Shown here: positions 41,308 through 51,100 of the stretch, in pieces
Position numbering within the stretch: position 1 is the first letter of the stretch
Layout of the letters: the number at the start of each line of letters is the position of its first letter
Assembly: GCF_004745635.1 (NCBI RefSeq)
Contig: NZ_SRLB01000032.1
Span: 1 to 64,000, forward strand
From: Methylobacterium nonmethylotrophicum
GTDB taxonomy: Bacteria > Pseudomonadota > Alphaproteobacteria > Rhizobiales > Beijerinckiaceae
Length of the DNA stretch: 64,000 nt
Direction of reading: 5' to 3'
Position numbers and translations under genes: made by a program
The notes under the pieces: generated by a model
Seen by the model: the letters and a program-made list of their open reading frames with translations, nothing else
What the model was told of the DNA's origin: nothing
Database searches by the model: none

Positions 41308-41551
41308 TCGGTTTCCTTGTTCGCTCGCCCGGCATGATGTGACCTCGATCGCCCATGTAGCAGCACGCCGAGTGTGAATGACGAAACGCCGGTGTCACCG
41401 TCCAACTCGTGCCGTTGGCGAACGAACCTCTTGCGTCAATCCTTCTTGAGCACCCCTCACGCGATCCTTGACCGGCTTCGCCGGATCCGAGAGCATTGCT
41501 GCCGCCACCGAAAAGGGTCTTTGCCTGAGGCTGTGGATCTATCCTGATTGA

Positions 41552-41884
41552 TCAGGCAGTCATCTTTAGGCAACTCTCGGCACATTGGCGGCACGCATCC
41601 ACACAATCCTGCATACCGCTGACGTGTTCGCAGCTTCTGGAACAATCTTCACAGATCTCGGCGCATTCACGGCAGACGTGCTTGTGATGCTCCGAGTCGA
41701 TAAGCATAAAATGCGCGCTGGTTCGGCAAATCTCAGCGCACGACAGCATGATTTTGAAGTGCTTCGGCTCCACATGTTCGCCGCCTGCTTCGAGGCAGTG
41801 GTTCATCGCCATACCAAGGCAGGTCTGGTAACAGCGCAGTCACGCGTCGATGCAGGTCTGCATCTCGGAAGGGATGTTTTGCAT
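41552..41884 (-). pseudogene. csp: Csp-type copper storage protein gene with in-frame TGA
   Basis: The frame from the ATG at 41884 encodes a 110-residue four-helix-bundle, Cys-rich protein of the Csp/DUF326 family (MQNIPSEMQTCIDA, then LRCYQTCLGMAMNHCLEAGG, AEICRTSAHFMLID, VCRECAEICEDCSRSC, CVDACRQCAESC). Codon 15 is TGA where relatives have Cys (ACLRC). Translation could restart at the internal ATG at 41812 to give an 86-residue protein lacking helix 1. Csp proteins store many Cu(I) ions in the cell. It is divergent from a CsoR-family gene. Confidence 0.82.
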
Positions 41885-42027
41885 GGGAGAATCCTTGTTC
41901 CTGTGAAATCGCCGGGGCCTGACCCGTGGTCGGCCAAGGCTATCCCTTTCCCTAAGTACGGGGTGGGCGTATGGTTCCGAGGCCTAGGAGCCTAACGGCT
42001 CGGCCATGGACGGAGTCGTTTGAGCCG

Positions 42028-42330
42028 GTGACAATCAAAAACGCGTCGCCGGTCTCTATTGGCGAGGATCACCGGCATCAAATTCCGCGGCTGCGCCGTA
42101 TCGAGGGGCAGATCCGCGGGTTGCAGAAAATGATCGAGACAGAGAATAATTGCATCGATGTTGTCTATCAGATCGACGCGGCGATAGGGGCGCTCCGCAG
42201 AGTCCAATCAGATATAATTCGGGTCCATTTGGAGGCATTGACCCAGAGAATTACGGCGCAAGAAATTACTGAGACCGAGCGCTTGGCCTGCGTCGATGAA
42301 ATCGCAACTCTGATGATACGGGTTGTTTGA
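42028..42330 (+). CDS. CsoR/RcnR/FrmR-family metal-responsive repressor
   Basis: A 100-residue helical repressor (RLRRIEGQIRGLQKMIETEN, then CIDVVYQIDAAIGALRRVQS). Expected ligand positions: C42 in ENNCIDV and H67 in IIRVHLEAL. The third ligand of copper-sensing CsoR, four residues after the His, is Leu (L71) instead of Cys. H15 and H17 near the N-terminus resemble RcnR-type ligands. So it may sense another metal or an aldehyde rather than Cu(I). The GTG start is 143 bases from the divergent copper-storage gene, which it may regulate. Confidence 0.85.
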   Translation: MTIKNASPVSIGEDHRHQIPRLRRIEGQIRGLQKMIETENNCIDVVYQIDAAIGALRRVQSDIIRVHLEALTQRITAQEITETERLACVDEIATLMIRVV

Positions 42331-42422
42331 ATTTATTCTTCGATTGTACGATGCACCCGTTTCGCGAGGTCAAAATTCTGATGCTCTCCACAATGGAAAT
42401 TTGATGTGACTGACCCGCCACA

Positions 42423-43885
42423 GTAATTACCCAGGGGGTGAGCTCGGTCACTGCGCGAGGCTGTCGAGGCGCCGATGCGGGGTGCTCGCGGGGCCTCTTG
42501 CCTGGAGCTGATTTCGCTGATTCCCTCGTGAGATGAGCCGCAGCGATCTTGAGCGTTTGAGCAAGCAGGAGCTGATCGAGCTGGTGCTGCGGCTGCAGCG
42601 GCCAGACAAGACCTCGCGCACCTCGTCCAAACCGCCCTCGACCGATCGCAAGGAGCGACGCGAGCAGGCCAAGCCCGGCGGCGCCAAGCCGGGCCACGAG
42701 GGGCACAGCCGCACGCTCAGCTCCGATCCTGACGAGATCGTCGCCCACCGCCCGGGTCAGTGCCCCTGCTGCGGCGGCGCCCTGGCGGCGGATCTGCCGG
42801 CCGAGATCGTCAGCGTGTGCGAGCAGATCGAGCTGCCCGCGGTGACGCCGCTCATCACCCAGCATCAGCGGCTCGCGGTGCGTTGCCCGTCGTGTGGCAC
42901 CCGCGTCGTTGCCCCGGTGCCGCGGGAGGCGTGCGGCACGCCGTTCGGACCGCGGCTGCACGCGGTGGCGACCTACCTGAAGACCTTCCAGGCCCTCTCC
43001 TACGAGCGGCTGCAAGCTGCGCTGGCGGACCTGTTCGGGCTCACCCTCAGCCAGGGCGGGCTGATGAACCTGCTTCGTCGAGCCCAGAAGCAGTTCCGTG
43101 CCGGTCGCGAAGCCCCGGTGTCGGCGCTGCGCCGGGCCGCAGTGGTCGCCTCGGATGAGACCGGCGTCCGGATCGAGGGCAGCAATTCGTACCATTGGGT
43201 GTTCTGCTCGGACGAGGCGGTGGTGCATCACGCCGCCCCGACGCGGGCCGCCGCGGTGGTGCACGCGATGATGGACGGGCACCGGCCCGCGGTATGGCTG
43301 TCGGACCGCTACACCGCCCAACAGGGCCACGGCGAACGTCACCAGACCTGCCTGGCGCATCTGGCGCGCGACGTCGCCTATGCGGTGGAGGTCAGCGACG
43401 ATCCCGTGCCGCTGCGCCTGCAGCTGTGGCTCGGGTCCGTGTTCAGCCTGGCCGAGCGCGTCAGCAACTTGGCCGCCTCGACGCTCTCGGCCAAGCGCCG
43501 GGCGCTGGAGCGGCAGCTGTCCGACATCCTGTCCGCCCCGAGCCGGTGCGATCTGACCCGCGCGCTGCAAGCCAAGATCGGGCGGGCCCGCGATCAGCTC
43601 CTGGTCTTCCTCGACCATCCCGGCCGCGTGGCGGTCACGAACAACGGGTGTGAGCGCGCGCTTCGCCCGGCGGTGATGCAGCGGAAGGTGACGAACGGCT
43701 ACCGGGCCATGTGGGCGGCCGCAGGCGAGGCGGATGTGCGCACGGTCGTCGACACCGCTCGCCTCTCGGGCGCCGACACCTTCGACATCATCCTCAAGAC
43801 CATCCGCGCCTGATCGCTTCCAGCATTCACCTCATCGACAAGGTCAGGCGGCTCGTGCACCGCACCGAACCCCGTGGGTAATTAC
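42423..43885. mobile_element. IS66-family insertion sequence (single-gene type)
   Basis: The ends are GTAATTACCCA on the left and its inverse TGGGTAATTAC on the right (43875-43885), followed inward by a GGGG-rich segment at each side. The element carries one transposase gene and no tnpA/tnpB helpers. No direct duplication is visible. The right end abuts a group II intron remnant. Confidence 0.8.
42533..43813 (+). CDS. tnpC: IS66-family transposase
   Basis: A 426-residue transposase. It has an N-terminal helical region with the KTSRTSSKPPSTDRKERRE segment, a zinc-binding motif (CPCCGGAL ... CPSCGTRV), and the DDE core (VVASDETGVRIEGSNSYHWV, AVWLSDRYTAQQGHGERHQT, HPGRVAVTNNGCERALRPAV). Length is shorter than classical TnpC and agrees with the ISBst12-like subgroup that works without helper genes. 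It appears intact. Confidence 0.92.
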   Translation: MSRSDLERLSKQELIELVLRLQRPDKTSRTSSKPPSTDRKERREQAKPGGAKPGHEGHSRTLSSDPDEIVAHRPGQCPCCGGALAADLPAEIVSVCEQIELPAVTPLITQHQRLAVRCPSCGTRVVAPVPREACGTPFGPRLHAVATYLKTFQALSYERLQAALADLFGLTLSQGGLMNLLRRAQKQFRAGREAPVSALRRAAVVASDETGVRIEGSNSYHWVFCSDEAVVHHAAPTRAAAVVHAMMDGHRPAVWLSDRYTAQQGHGERHQTCLAHLARDVAYAVEVSDDPVPLRLQLWLGSVFSLAERVSNLAASTLSAKRRALERQLSDILSAPSRCDLTRALQAKIGRARDQLLVFLDHPGRVAVTNNGCERALRPAVMQRKVTNGYRAMWAAAGEADVRTVVDTARLSGADTFDIILKTIRA

Positions 43886-43904
43886 CCGAAAGCGGGGGAG
43901 GATC

Positions 43905-44006
43905 AAAAGAGGGCCTGATGCGGGTGACTTCCGCGAAGAGCCCGGTGCGGGAAAGCTGCACGCTCGGATCTGTGAGGGCAAAGCCGAATGGCCGAGCTAC
44001 TCGACC
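43905..44006 (+). ncRNA. 3' end of a group II intron (domains V and VI)
   Basis: 43938-43970 folds as domain V: GAGCCCGGTGC, a GGGAAAGC loop segment with a GAAA tetraloop, then GCACGCTCGGATC. The 5' AGC catalytic triad is visible. It is followed by a domain VI-like hairpin (TGTGAGGGCAAAGCC...) and a CTACTCGAC-type 3' end at about 44005. The rest of the intron and its reverse transcriptase are missing, cut off by the IS66 element. Confidence 0.6.
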
Positions 44007-44083
44007 ACAAACCGCAGCTTGCCCCGTGTCCGGTCTGACGGGGGCAACTCCAACATGATCGACGGTGAGACTCCGGCCGACCG

Positions 44084-46222
44084 TCAGAAGTCCGTATGGA
44101 GGCGGACTGCGAAAAAGTGTGCTGGGCCACGGTCGCGGTTGTAGGCCGGGTTCGCCACGAACTGGTAATCGGCGGAGACCGTCACGGCCTTCGTGAGGCT
44201 GAGCGCATAATAGGCTTCAGTCGCCCGCTCCGCGCGATAGCTCAGACGACCGTCGCCGATTACAAGGCCGAGGCCGCCGTTGGCGAAGAAATCCCGGTGG
44301 GAGCGGGATAGCGTGTTGATGGCAGCGCCAATGCCGACCGTGTCGTCGGGCCGACCCCAGGCGCCGCCCTTCAGTGAGACACCGCCCGAGACACTGCGGT
44401 CGATGTCCGCGAAGGAGAGGCTCTCGTTGCGTCCGTCATTCAGACTGGCACGCGCGAACACGCCGACCTGCGACGCCACTGCCTGTTCGAGGTTGAGGTA
44501 GAGACCGCTCTTGCGTCGGTCTCGCCGGCTGGCTGTGGCCGCATCGTTGATGTCGGCGAAGAGTCCGGCCTGTGCGAGATCGACCACCTCGCGATAATTC
44601 GCCGTGCGTGCGACGTTCGTGAACAGGCCGAGGCGGATCTTTCCGGGCTGATCAAGCCCCGGCAGAACGTGGCGCTCCTCGAACTCGACCGTGGCGCCCC
44701 CCTTCTGGGCAATGCGAGGATCGAGAACGTTGCTGCTCGGTTCCTTCGGCACCTGCGTGTAGGCTGCCCGGATCGCGAACTCCTTGCGGGTGTACTCGAC
44801 CATCACACCTTGCGTGAAACCGGGCAGGTTCGCGGGGAAATCATAGGCCCCGGATGCCCAGAGGGACCAGTTCAGGAAATCGACGCGGGGGTCGTGCGCG
44901 TAGGCGTTGCCGTCGAAGAAGTCGCCGAGCGCGAACTTGCCGGCCACCACGGTGACCCGCTCGATGTCGCGGCGCGTCGCGACCTGGTTTGGGCCGTCCG
45001 GCACATCCTCGGTCTCGCCGCCCAGGCCGAAGGTTTGGCGGACGAAGTAACGTTGCGAGCGCAGCTTCGGGAAGGGCGCGCCGGCCTTCTGTGCCTCACC
45101 GTTGACGAAGCCAGCGACGCCGAGCGTCCGGCTCAGACCGAAACCCTGGTCGAATTCGGGGTTGTAGTAGAGTTCCGTGTTGTCCGTTAGCTTAAGGCCG
45201 AGGAAGGCGGTCGCCGTCAGCGTCGCGCGTGCTTGGCGCGGCACGAGGCTCTGCGGTCCGAGATAGGGCGAGCGGAAGCCGGATACGCCTTGGTCCACGA
45301 AGGTCGTTTGGCCGTGCAGCGAGACACGGTCGCTAATTGCCGTGTCGGGATCGTGGGGGGCTACCTCGCCGGGCTCGGGCGGCAAGACGAGACCACCCGG
45401 ATACCAGGACAGGCGCGCGAGGACTTGGTTAGAGGTAAAGGAGGCCCGCGCGGAGAAGGGGCCACCGGTGACGCCTGGAATGGTCCCGAGATCGAGCCGT
45501 CCGCTCCGGCCGAGGTCGAGGTAGCGGTATTCCAGTCCCAGCGCGAACTTCTCGGTAATGGCATACTCGATGCCGGCACCGAGCGAGAGCCCGAGGAAGG
45601 CGCGGCCCCGCCGAAGGGCCGGGGCTGACTCAGTCTCTGGATCGGGGGAGTTGGTGTGGAACCGGACCTGCGCGCCCGCAAGGCCGAAGGTGGCATAGAC
45701 GAGATAGTGCTCGAACGCGTAGCCAATGCGGGCCCGGGCTGTCCCGAAAACGTCGGCCTTGGCCCGGATCAGAGGAAAGGCGGGATCCAGCCCCTCGAAG
45801 CCGAACCCAGGCGTGGTCGAGGACACGGGCCGCTTCAGGTTCGAGGCGTCAACGTCGGCTTCAAGGCCATATACGAACGGACCGGTCTGCCAGGCATACC
45901 CGCCGAACAGGCCGCCGAGCGCGGTGATCGCATTGCGCCCGGCATCGTTGCGGCCCGTGGCATCCCCGGTGCGGAATTCCGGCACCGAACGGCGGCTGAT
46001 CATACCGGAACCGAAGCCGAAGCCGCCGAAGGCGTCACCGGCACTGCCCTGCCATCCGGCATAACCGCCTGCCCACGTACCGAAGGAGGGCAGGTGCGTC
46101 GCGTCGTGTGGCGTCGGCGGGGCGAAATCGGCCCCGTGGGCGCCGGTGGACAGGCCGGCGAGCAACGTCGCAACCCCTGCACCCGGGCCGAGGCGTCCTG
46201 TGGCCCGTCTCCACCGACTCAT
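44084..46222 (-). CDS. Outer-membrane carbohydrate porin (OprB-like) with an extra N-terminal barrel
   Basis: A 712-residue protein with a signal peptide (to AHGA). Residues about 30-275 read like an Omp25/31-type barrel (GGLFGGYAWQTGPFVYGLEA, ARIGYAFEHYLVYATFGLAG, KFALGLEYRYLDLGRSG). Residues about 290-712 resemble an OprB carbohydrate porin (SLHGQTTFVDQGVSGFRSPY, VVAGKFALGDFFDGNAYAHD, FFAVRLHTDF with a terminal Phe). This is longer than either family alone. It may form a pore with a second barrel or a plugging domain. Alone in its transcription unit. Confidence 0.85.
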   Translation of the reverse strand: MSRWRRATGRLGPGAGVATLLAGLSTGAHGADFAPPTPHDATHLPSFGTWAGGYAGWQGSAGDAFGGFGFGSGMISRRSVPEFRTGDATGRNDAGRNAITALGGLFGGYAWQTGPFVYGLEADVDASNLKRPVSSTTPGFGFEGLDPAFPLIRAKADVFGTARARIGYAFEHYLVYATFGLAGAQVRFHTNSPDPETESAPALRRGRAFLGLSLGAGIEYAITEKFALGLEYRYLDLGRSGRLDLGTIPGVTGGPFSARASFTSNQVLARLSWYPGGLVLPPEPGEVAPHDPDTAISDRVSLHGQTTFVDQGVSGFRSPYLGPQSLVPRQARATLTATAFLGLKLTDNTELYYNPEFDQGFGLSRTLGVAGFVNGEAQKAGAPFPKLRSQRYFVRQTFGLGGETEDVPDGPNQVATRRDIERVTVVAGKFALGDFFDGNAYAHDPRVDFLNWSLWASGAYDFPANLPGFTQGVMVEYTRKEFAIRAAYTQVPKEPSSNVLDPRIAQKGGATVEFEERHVLPGLDQPGKIRLGLFTNVARTANYREVVDLAQAGLFADINDAATASRRDRRKSGLYLNLEQAVASQVGVFARASLNDGRNESLSFADIDRSVSGGVSLKGGAWGRPDDTVGIGAAINTLSRSHRDFFANGGLGLVIGDGRLSYRAERATEAYYALSLTKAVTVSADYQFVANPAYNRDRGPAHFFAVRLHTDF

Positions 46223-47091
46223 CGTGCCATCTCCACATGCATGAACTGAAGCTGCACCAGCGTTGCGGTGACCATGACACGATGCGGCATCCGCCCAAAC
46301 TTGGCCGTTCCGCTAACCATAGACGAGCGGCTTCGTGCAAGCCCACCGCTGGGTTCGTGTTGAGCTGACGAAAGGCCGATGAGATAGCCACGCATACCAC
46401 CAAGGTAGGCACCGCCCTCACGTCCCTTGCCACGCTTATGGAGCGGGTAGGAGAGAGGCCGAACTTGCAGAATTCAGGCGGCACAGCGTGTGGGTTGCTC
46501 GCAGCGATGGCAGGCATGCCGCTCTTCCTATCGGCCGTGATCACGACTGCAAACCCGCGTGCGGGCGAGATGGGGCGGCATTCGGAACACATCGTGGGGT
46601 CGTGCGCGCGATCGTTCCCCGAATGCGGCGGGTTCGATTGGGGGCATCACCGCCGAAACAGGCGGCGATCTCCGAGCGCGCCTGTTTATCGACGGCCGAT
46701 GACGGTTTGATGCCACGCGCGAGCTTCTCGGCTGCGCAGCACGGCTGGCGCGGTGTGAACGGTACGGGCTCCAACCCCCGGCCTCGAAGCCTGCGGTGGA
46801 GGGCATGCGTGGCGTCCATGTCGTCCCGTTCGAGATGATCCAGGCGGGACAGGTTTGCGGGGAAGCGGCTTGCTCGCGAGACGAGGAGGTGCCCGCAGGT
46901 CGTCCGCTGACGAAGCCCGCTGCGATGCACCGCTCATGAAGCTCCGGGCTCGGGCCGCATCGTCATGCCCGGCGGCCAAGGTGGCGATGTTCGATCAGGG
47001 CCGCATATGGCGTTGCGCCGAGCCTTGATAATCTCGGCGGTTTAAGGATCGGCCGCCATCGTAGGCCCGGTGCAGATGACTGCGACCTGCT
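46223..47091. other. Long intergenic region between porin and secreted protein genes
   Basis: No supported gene. A leftward frame starting at 46816 (MDATHALHRRL and on) is open for about 90 codons but shows no motif and only a weak ribosome-binding site. The remainder has no convincing start. Confidence 0.4.
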
Positions 47092-47625
47092 TCACGGGGT
47101 CTGCCCAAGGATCAGGTCCGACGCGTGTCGAGAGGCCGGGTGGCCTGTGGCCGCTTGGTGGGCGATCGAGCACGCCTCGTAGTGGTCGCCCCTAGCGAGC
47201 ATAGTCAAGCGCCGCTCACCAGGAACGGCCTTCCTGATGGCCAGAAGTGCGCGTCCGGACAGCCACGACACGGTCTCGGCACCCGGCTCGGTTTGCGGCT
47301 GACCATACCGCCGCACGCCCTCCCGGTATATGGCCTCGTAGCGCGACGGCAGTTCGGCTTCCGAAAGTGGACGGCTGAGCCAGATGACCTGCTGCAGGCC
47401 CTCATCCCGGCAGACTTCGAGGATGACCTCGTCCGTATCAATGCCCGCGGCCAGCGGGCGGTCGTGGAAGTAGGTCAGGGCGGTGATATTCGCCTCGCGG
47501 TCGACCATCGAAGGCCGGGGGACGGTCTCGACCGGTCCCCAGGACAGGCCAAACGGGGCTTCCTGAGCATGGGCTCCGTGCAGGCAGCCGAGCCAAAGCA
47601 GTGCTGACAGGGCGCGGCGTCTCAT
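47092..47625 (-). CDS. Exported protein of unknown function
   Basis: A 177-residue protein with a signal peptide (MRRRALSALLWLGCLHGAHA). The mature part starts QEAPFGLSWGPVETVPRPSM and has alternating beta-strand-like segments (GIDTDEVILEVCRDEGLQQV and so on) with one Cys pair (C in LEVCRDE and C in YEACSIA). The pattern FGLSWG...V at the start is seen in periplasmic proteins of unknown function. A GGGAGAG site precedes the ATG. No named family and no operon partner. Confidence 0.65.
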   Translation of the reverse strand: MRRRALSALLWLGCLHGAHAQEAPFGLSWGPVETVPRPSMVDREANITALTYFHDRPLAAGIDTDEVILEVCRDEGLQQVIWLSRPLSEAELPSRYEAIYREGVRRYGQPQTEPGAETVSWLSGRALLAIRKAVPGERRLTMLARGDHYEACSIAHQAATGHPASRHASDLILGQTP

Positions 47626-48084
47626 CGTCGTCTCTCCCTACGTTGATACGCGACGTCCCTGCACGTCGTCGCTGGCGCGCGACTGAACTATGGATTGCGA
47701 TCTCGAGCGCCGCTTCCGGACCGAGCACGAGACCCCCGCGGGAATACCCAGAGATCATCGATGTTGGACTCGCGCACGACCGCGCGCAACCATTCCTTGC
47801 AGCGCTGGTTCTCTCGTCGCTATCCCCTGTAGAAGTCAGGATTTGATCTGTCGGACAATGTCAGGTTGAGGCGCGATCAAGGGGAGAGTAGTGCCCCTGC
47901 AGCAAGCCATTTTCGGCCTGAAAACCTCTGGCTTGGTTCGGTCAGGCGGTCAGGCCCCGAAGCCGCGAAGCGGTGCGCCGCAGGCGCAGGGCTTGACGGC
48001 GTGACCGCACGCCAAGCCATTCTCGGTCGGGCTGAAGGGAAGGGAAGCTGACACTGTCTGTCTAATCAAGTTCAGGATTTTACA
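47626..48084. other. Intergenic stretch with no supported gene
   Basis: Nothing convincing on either strand. A short leftward reading (about 47730-47820, WLRAVVRESNIDDLWVF) could be a worn coding fragment but has no start. It ends at an IS256-type end remnant. Confidence 0.35.
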
Positions 48085-48143
48085 CCCCCGCCTCGATACG
48101 CCGCCTTCACGCCGCTCGCATCACCCAATCTCCCGCATAGCTC
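48085..48143 (-). mobile_element. Solitary IS256 end remnant
   Basis: CCCGCCTCGATACGCCGCCT and the following bases to CCCGCATAGCTC match the terminal 57 bases of the IS256 elements at 11816 and 16141 with a few changes. The rest of the element is gone. It lies 30 bases before the start of the ligase-fusion gene. Confidence 0.8.
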
Positions 48144-48173
48144 CTAGGGGCCGTCCACACCATCACACCCCGA

Positions 48174-51100
48174 ATGGAGCGGATCTTGCCCTACCAAGCC
48201 AAGTTGAGGGCTATCGAGGGCGCCGCTGTGACGGATCGAGACACTTCTTTCCCCTGGCGCAACAGAACGGGCGCCAGCACGGTCCCAGGCTGGGATGGAG
48301 CCTGCCCTGCGCCGCCCCAGCTGGCGGAGTTCATACACTTCTGTGAGCACCGGACGGGCCGAACGTTCCCGGAGTATCGGGACTTCGAAGCCTATGCGGT
48401 CGAGGAGTTTCGCGCGTTCTGGTCCCTGTTCCTCCGCTGGAGCCGGCTGCCGGTCTCAGGCAGCACCAGCCCCGTCTGTGACGGCGAGCTATGCGAGCGA
48501 GCCCGCTTCTTCCCCGACCTCCGGCTGAATTACGCCGAGGCCTTGCTCACTGGCCGGGACGGCCATGGGCCCGCGCTCACGGCCTGCCATCCGCACCGGC
48601 CGGACGAGGAGCTAAACCGGTCCGAGCTGTGCCGTCGCGTCACCGCTCTTGCGGGCGCGCTGCGTCGGCTCGGCATCCGGCCGGGCGACAGGGTTGCGGC
48701 GGTCGCGCGCAATAACGTCGAGGCGGTGGTGGCTGCCCTGGCCGCGGCGGCGATCGGGGCCGTGTTCTCGAGCTGTGCTCCCGACATGGGCGCGCACGCC
48801 ATGCTGTCCCGGCTCGGCCCCGTCGCGCCCAGGCTGCTCCTCGCCCATCTGCGGCCGGAGCCCTGGGATACGGGCGTCCCGATCGCCGCCCGGGTGGCAG
48901 AGGTGGCCGGAGGGCTCAGCTCCCTGACCCACCTGATCGCGCTGGATGCGGGCGAACCCGCGTCCGGGATCGGGGTGCCGGTCCTGCGCTATGCCGACCT
49001 GATCTCGCAGGGGGACGAGGCCGAGTTCACCTGGGAGCGGTTCCCCTTCAACCACCCCCTGTTCATCATGTTCTCATCGGGCACGACCGGAGCGCCCAAG
49101 TGCATCGTGCACGGGGCCGGCGGCACCCTGATCGAGCACATCAAGGAGCATCGGCTCCACTGCGACATCCGGCCCGCGGAGACGATCTACTTCCACACCA
49201 GCTGCGCGTGGATGATGTGGAACTGGCAACTCTCCGCCCTCGCGAGCGGCGCGGAACTCGTTCTCTTCGATGGCCCAGTCCAGGGCCCGGACACCCTTTG
49301 GGCGCTGGTCGAGCGGCGGGCTGTCGCCGTGTTCGGCACCAGCCCGGCCTATCTTGAGCTTTGCGAGGGCGCGTCGTTCTCGCCGCGTGCCGCGTTCGAC
49401 TTCACGGCGCTGCGCGCCATCTTGTCCACGGGATCAATCCTGCACGATCGCCAGTTCGATTGGGTCTGTGAGCACGTGAAAGCCGTCCCGCTTCAGTCTA
49501 TCTCCGGCGGAACCGACATCATCGGCTGCTTCGTTCTCGGCAACCCGCTACTTCCGGTCCAACGCGGCGAGGCGCAGTGTCGGAGCCTCGGTCTCGACGT
49601 GCGGGCCCTCGCGGAGGACAGCGCCGGCATCGGCGAGCTCGTCTGCGCTAGCCCGTTCCCATCCCGGCCCTTGGGGTTCCTTGGGGACACGGACGGGAGC
49701 CGCTTCCACGCCAGCTACTTCAGCCAAAATCCACCACTCTGGACGCACGGCGACTTGATTGCCTTCACCCCGGCCGGCGGAGCCCGGCTGCACGGGCGCT
49801 CGGACGGCGTGCTCAACATCCGCGGCGTCCGGGTCGGACCCGCCGAGATCCACGATATCTTGCGCGCGATGGACGAGATCGTGGAGGCGATGGCGGTCGA
49901 GCAGCGGGCGGAGGCCGCTCCGGGCGGCACGCAACTGGTCCTCCTCGTCGTGCTGCGGGAGGGCGCGACGCTGACCCCCGGACTGACCAAGCGCATCCGT
50001 TCGCGCCTGGCTGCAGATGGGTCGACGGCAATGATTCCGGCGCGATGTGTACAGGTCAGCGAGTTGCCGACGACGTTCAACGGCAAGCGCTCCGAAGCGG
50101 CGGCCCGGGACGCCGTGAATGGCCACGCGATACGCAACCTTGATGCGCTGGCCAATCCTGCATCGACTGACGCCATCCGCGACGCCATCAGACGGAATGG
50201 CGCGGTGGAGCACGAGCGCCCGACCGACGTGGTCGAGTCGCGCGCCAACATCCAGGTAGAGGGCGACCTGGAGAGGCTCCTCAAGGACATCACGTCCCGT
50301 CGGGTCGGCGTCCCGGTCAGCCCCGACGAGAGCCTGTTGGAGATCGGGGCCGACTCCCTCACGCTCCTCAAGCTGCTGATGGAGATCGAGGAGATGGCCG
50401 GCTGCGAGGTTGCCTTCGACGCGTTCCTCTCTGACCCAAGTGTGAGAGGCCTCAGCCGATTGATAAGGGGCGAGAGGGGGCACAGCTCAACGCATCCGGA
50501 AGAGCGGCCGGAGGTCCGACCCGTGCGGGATGAGGATGTTGAGGCCATCTGCCGCCTGCTGCAGGAAGGCTTCGGGAGCGGGAATGTCGGCCCCGGGGAT
50601 TGGCGGCGGCTGTTCGAGCGTCCTTGGGCTAGCTCCGTTCCGACGACGGGGTTTGTTCTTACCATGGGATCAGAGATCGTGGGGTTCCTGGGAACGCTCT
50701 ACTCACAGCGTCCCCTCGACGAGGAGGGAGCCTGCGTCTGCAATCTCACCTCGTGGTACGTGCGACCGGGTTACCGAGGCCAGGGCTCGCTCCTGCTCGC
50801 GGCCGCGACGAGGGACAAATCCGTCACTTACACGACCCTGACGCCCGGTCCCGAGACCACGGCCATGGTGGAAGCCTTAAACTTCCTACCTCTGAAGATG
50901 CGGCGGTTCTTCCTTCCCGGGCTCAACCTGGGGACGCTCCGGGCCGGTTCGCTCCGCTTCGACGACGACCCCCGGACCATCCGGAGTCTCCTCAGCGAGG
51001 TTGACCAGCGCATCTTCGACGATCATGCTGCTTACGACCTGCTGCACCTTGTCGTACGGGAGAATGGCGAACAGACCTACTTGATCTTGAAACGACGGCG

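Noticed and set aside
41470..41484. GC hairpin (CCGGC-TTC-GCCGG) as terminator of the csp gene
   Set aside because: No run of T follows it on either strand and the stem is only five pairs.
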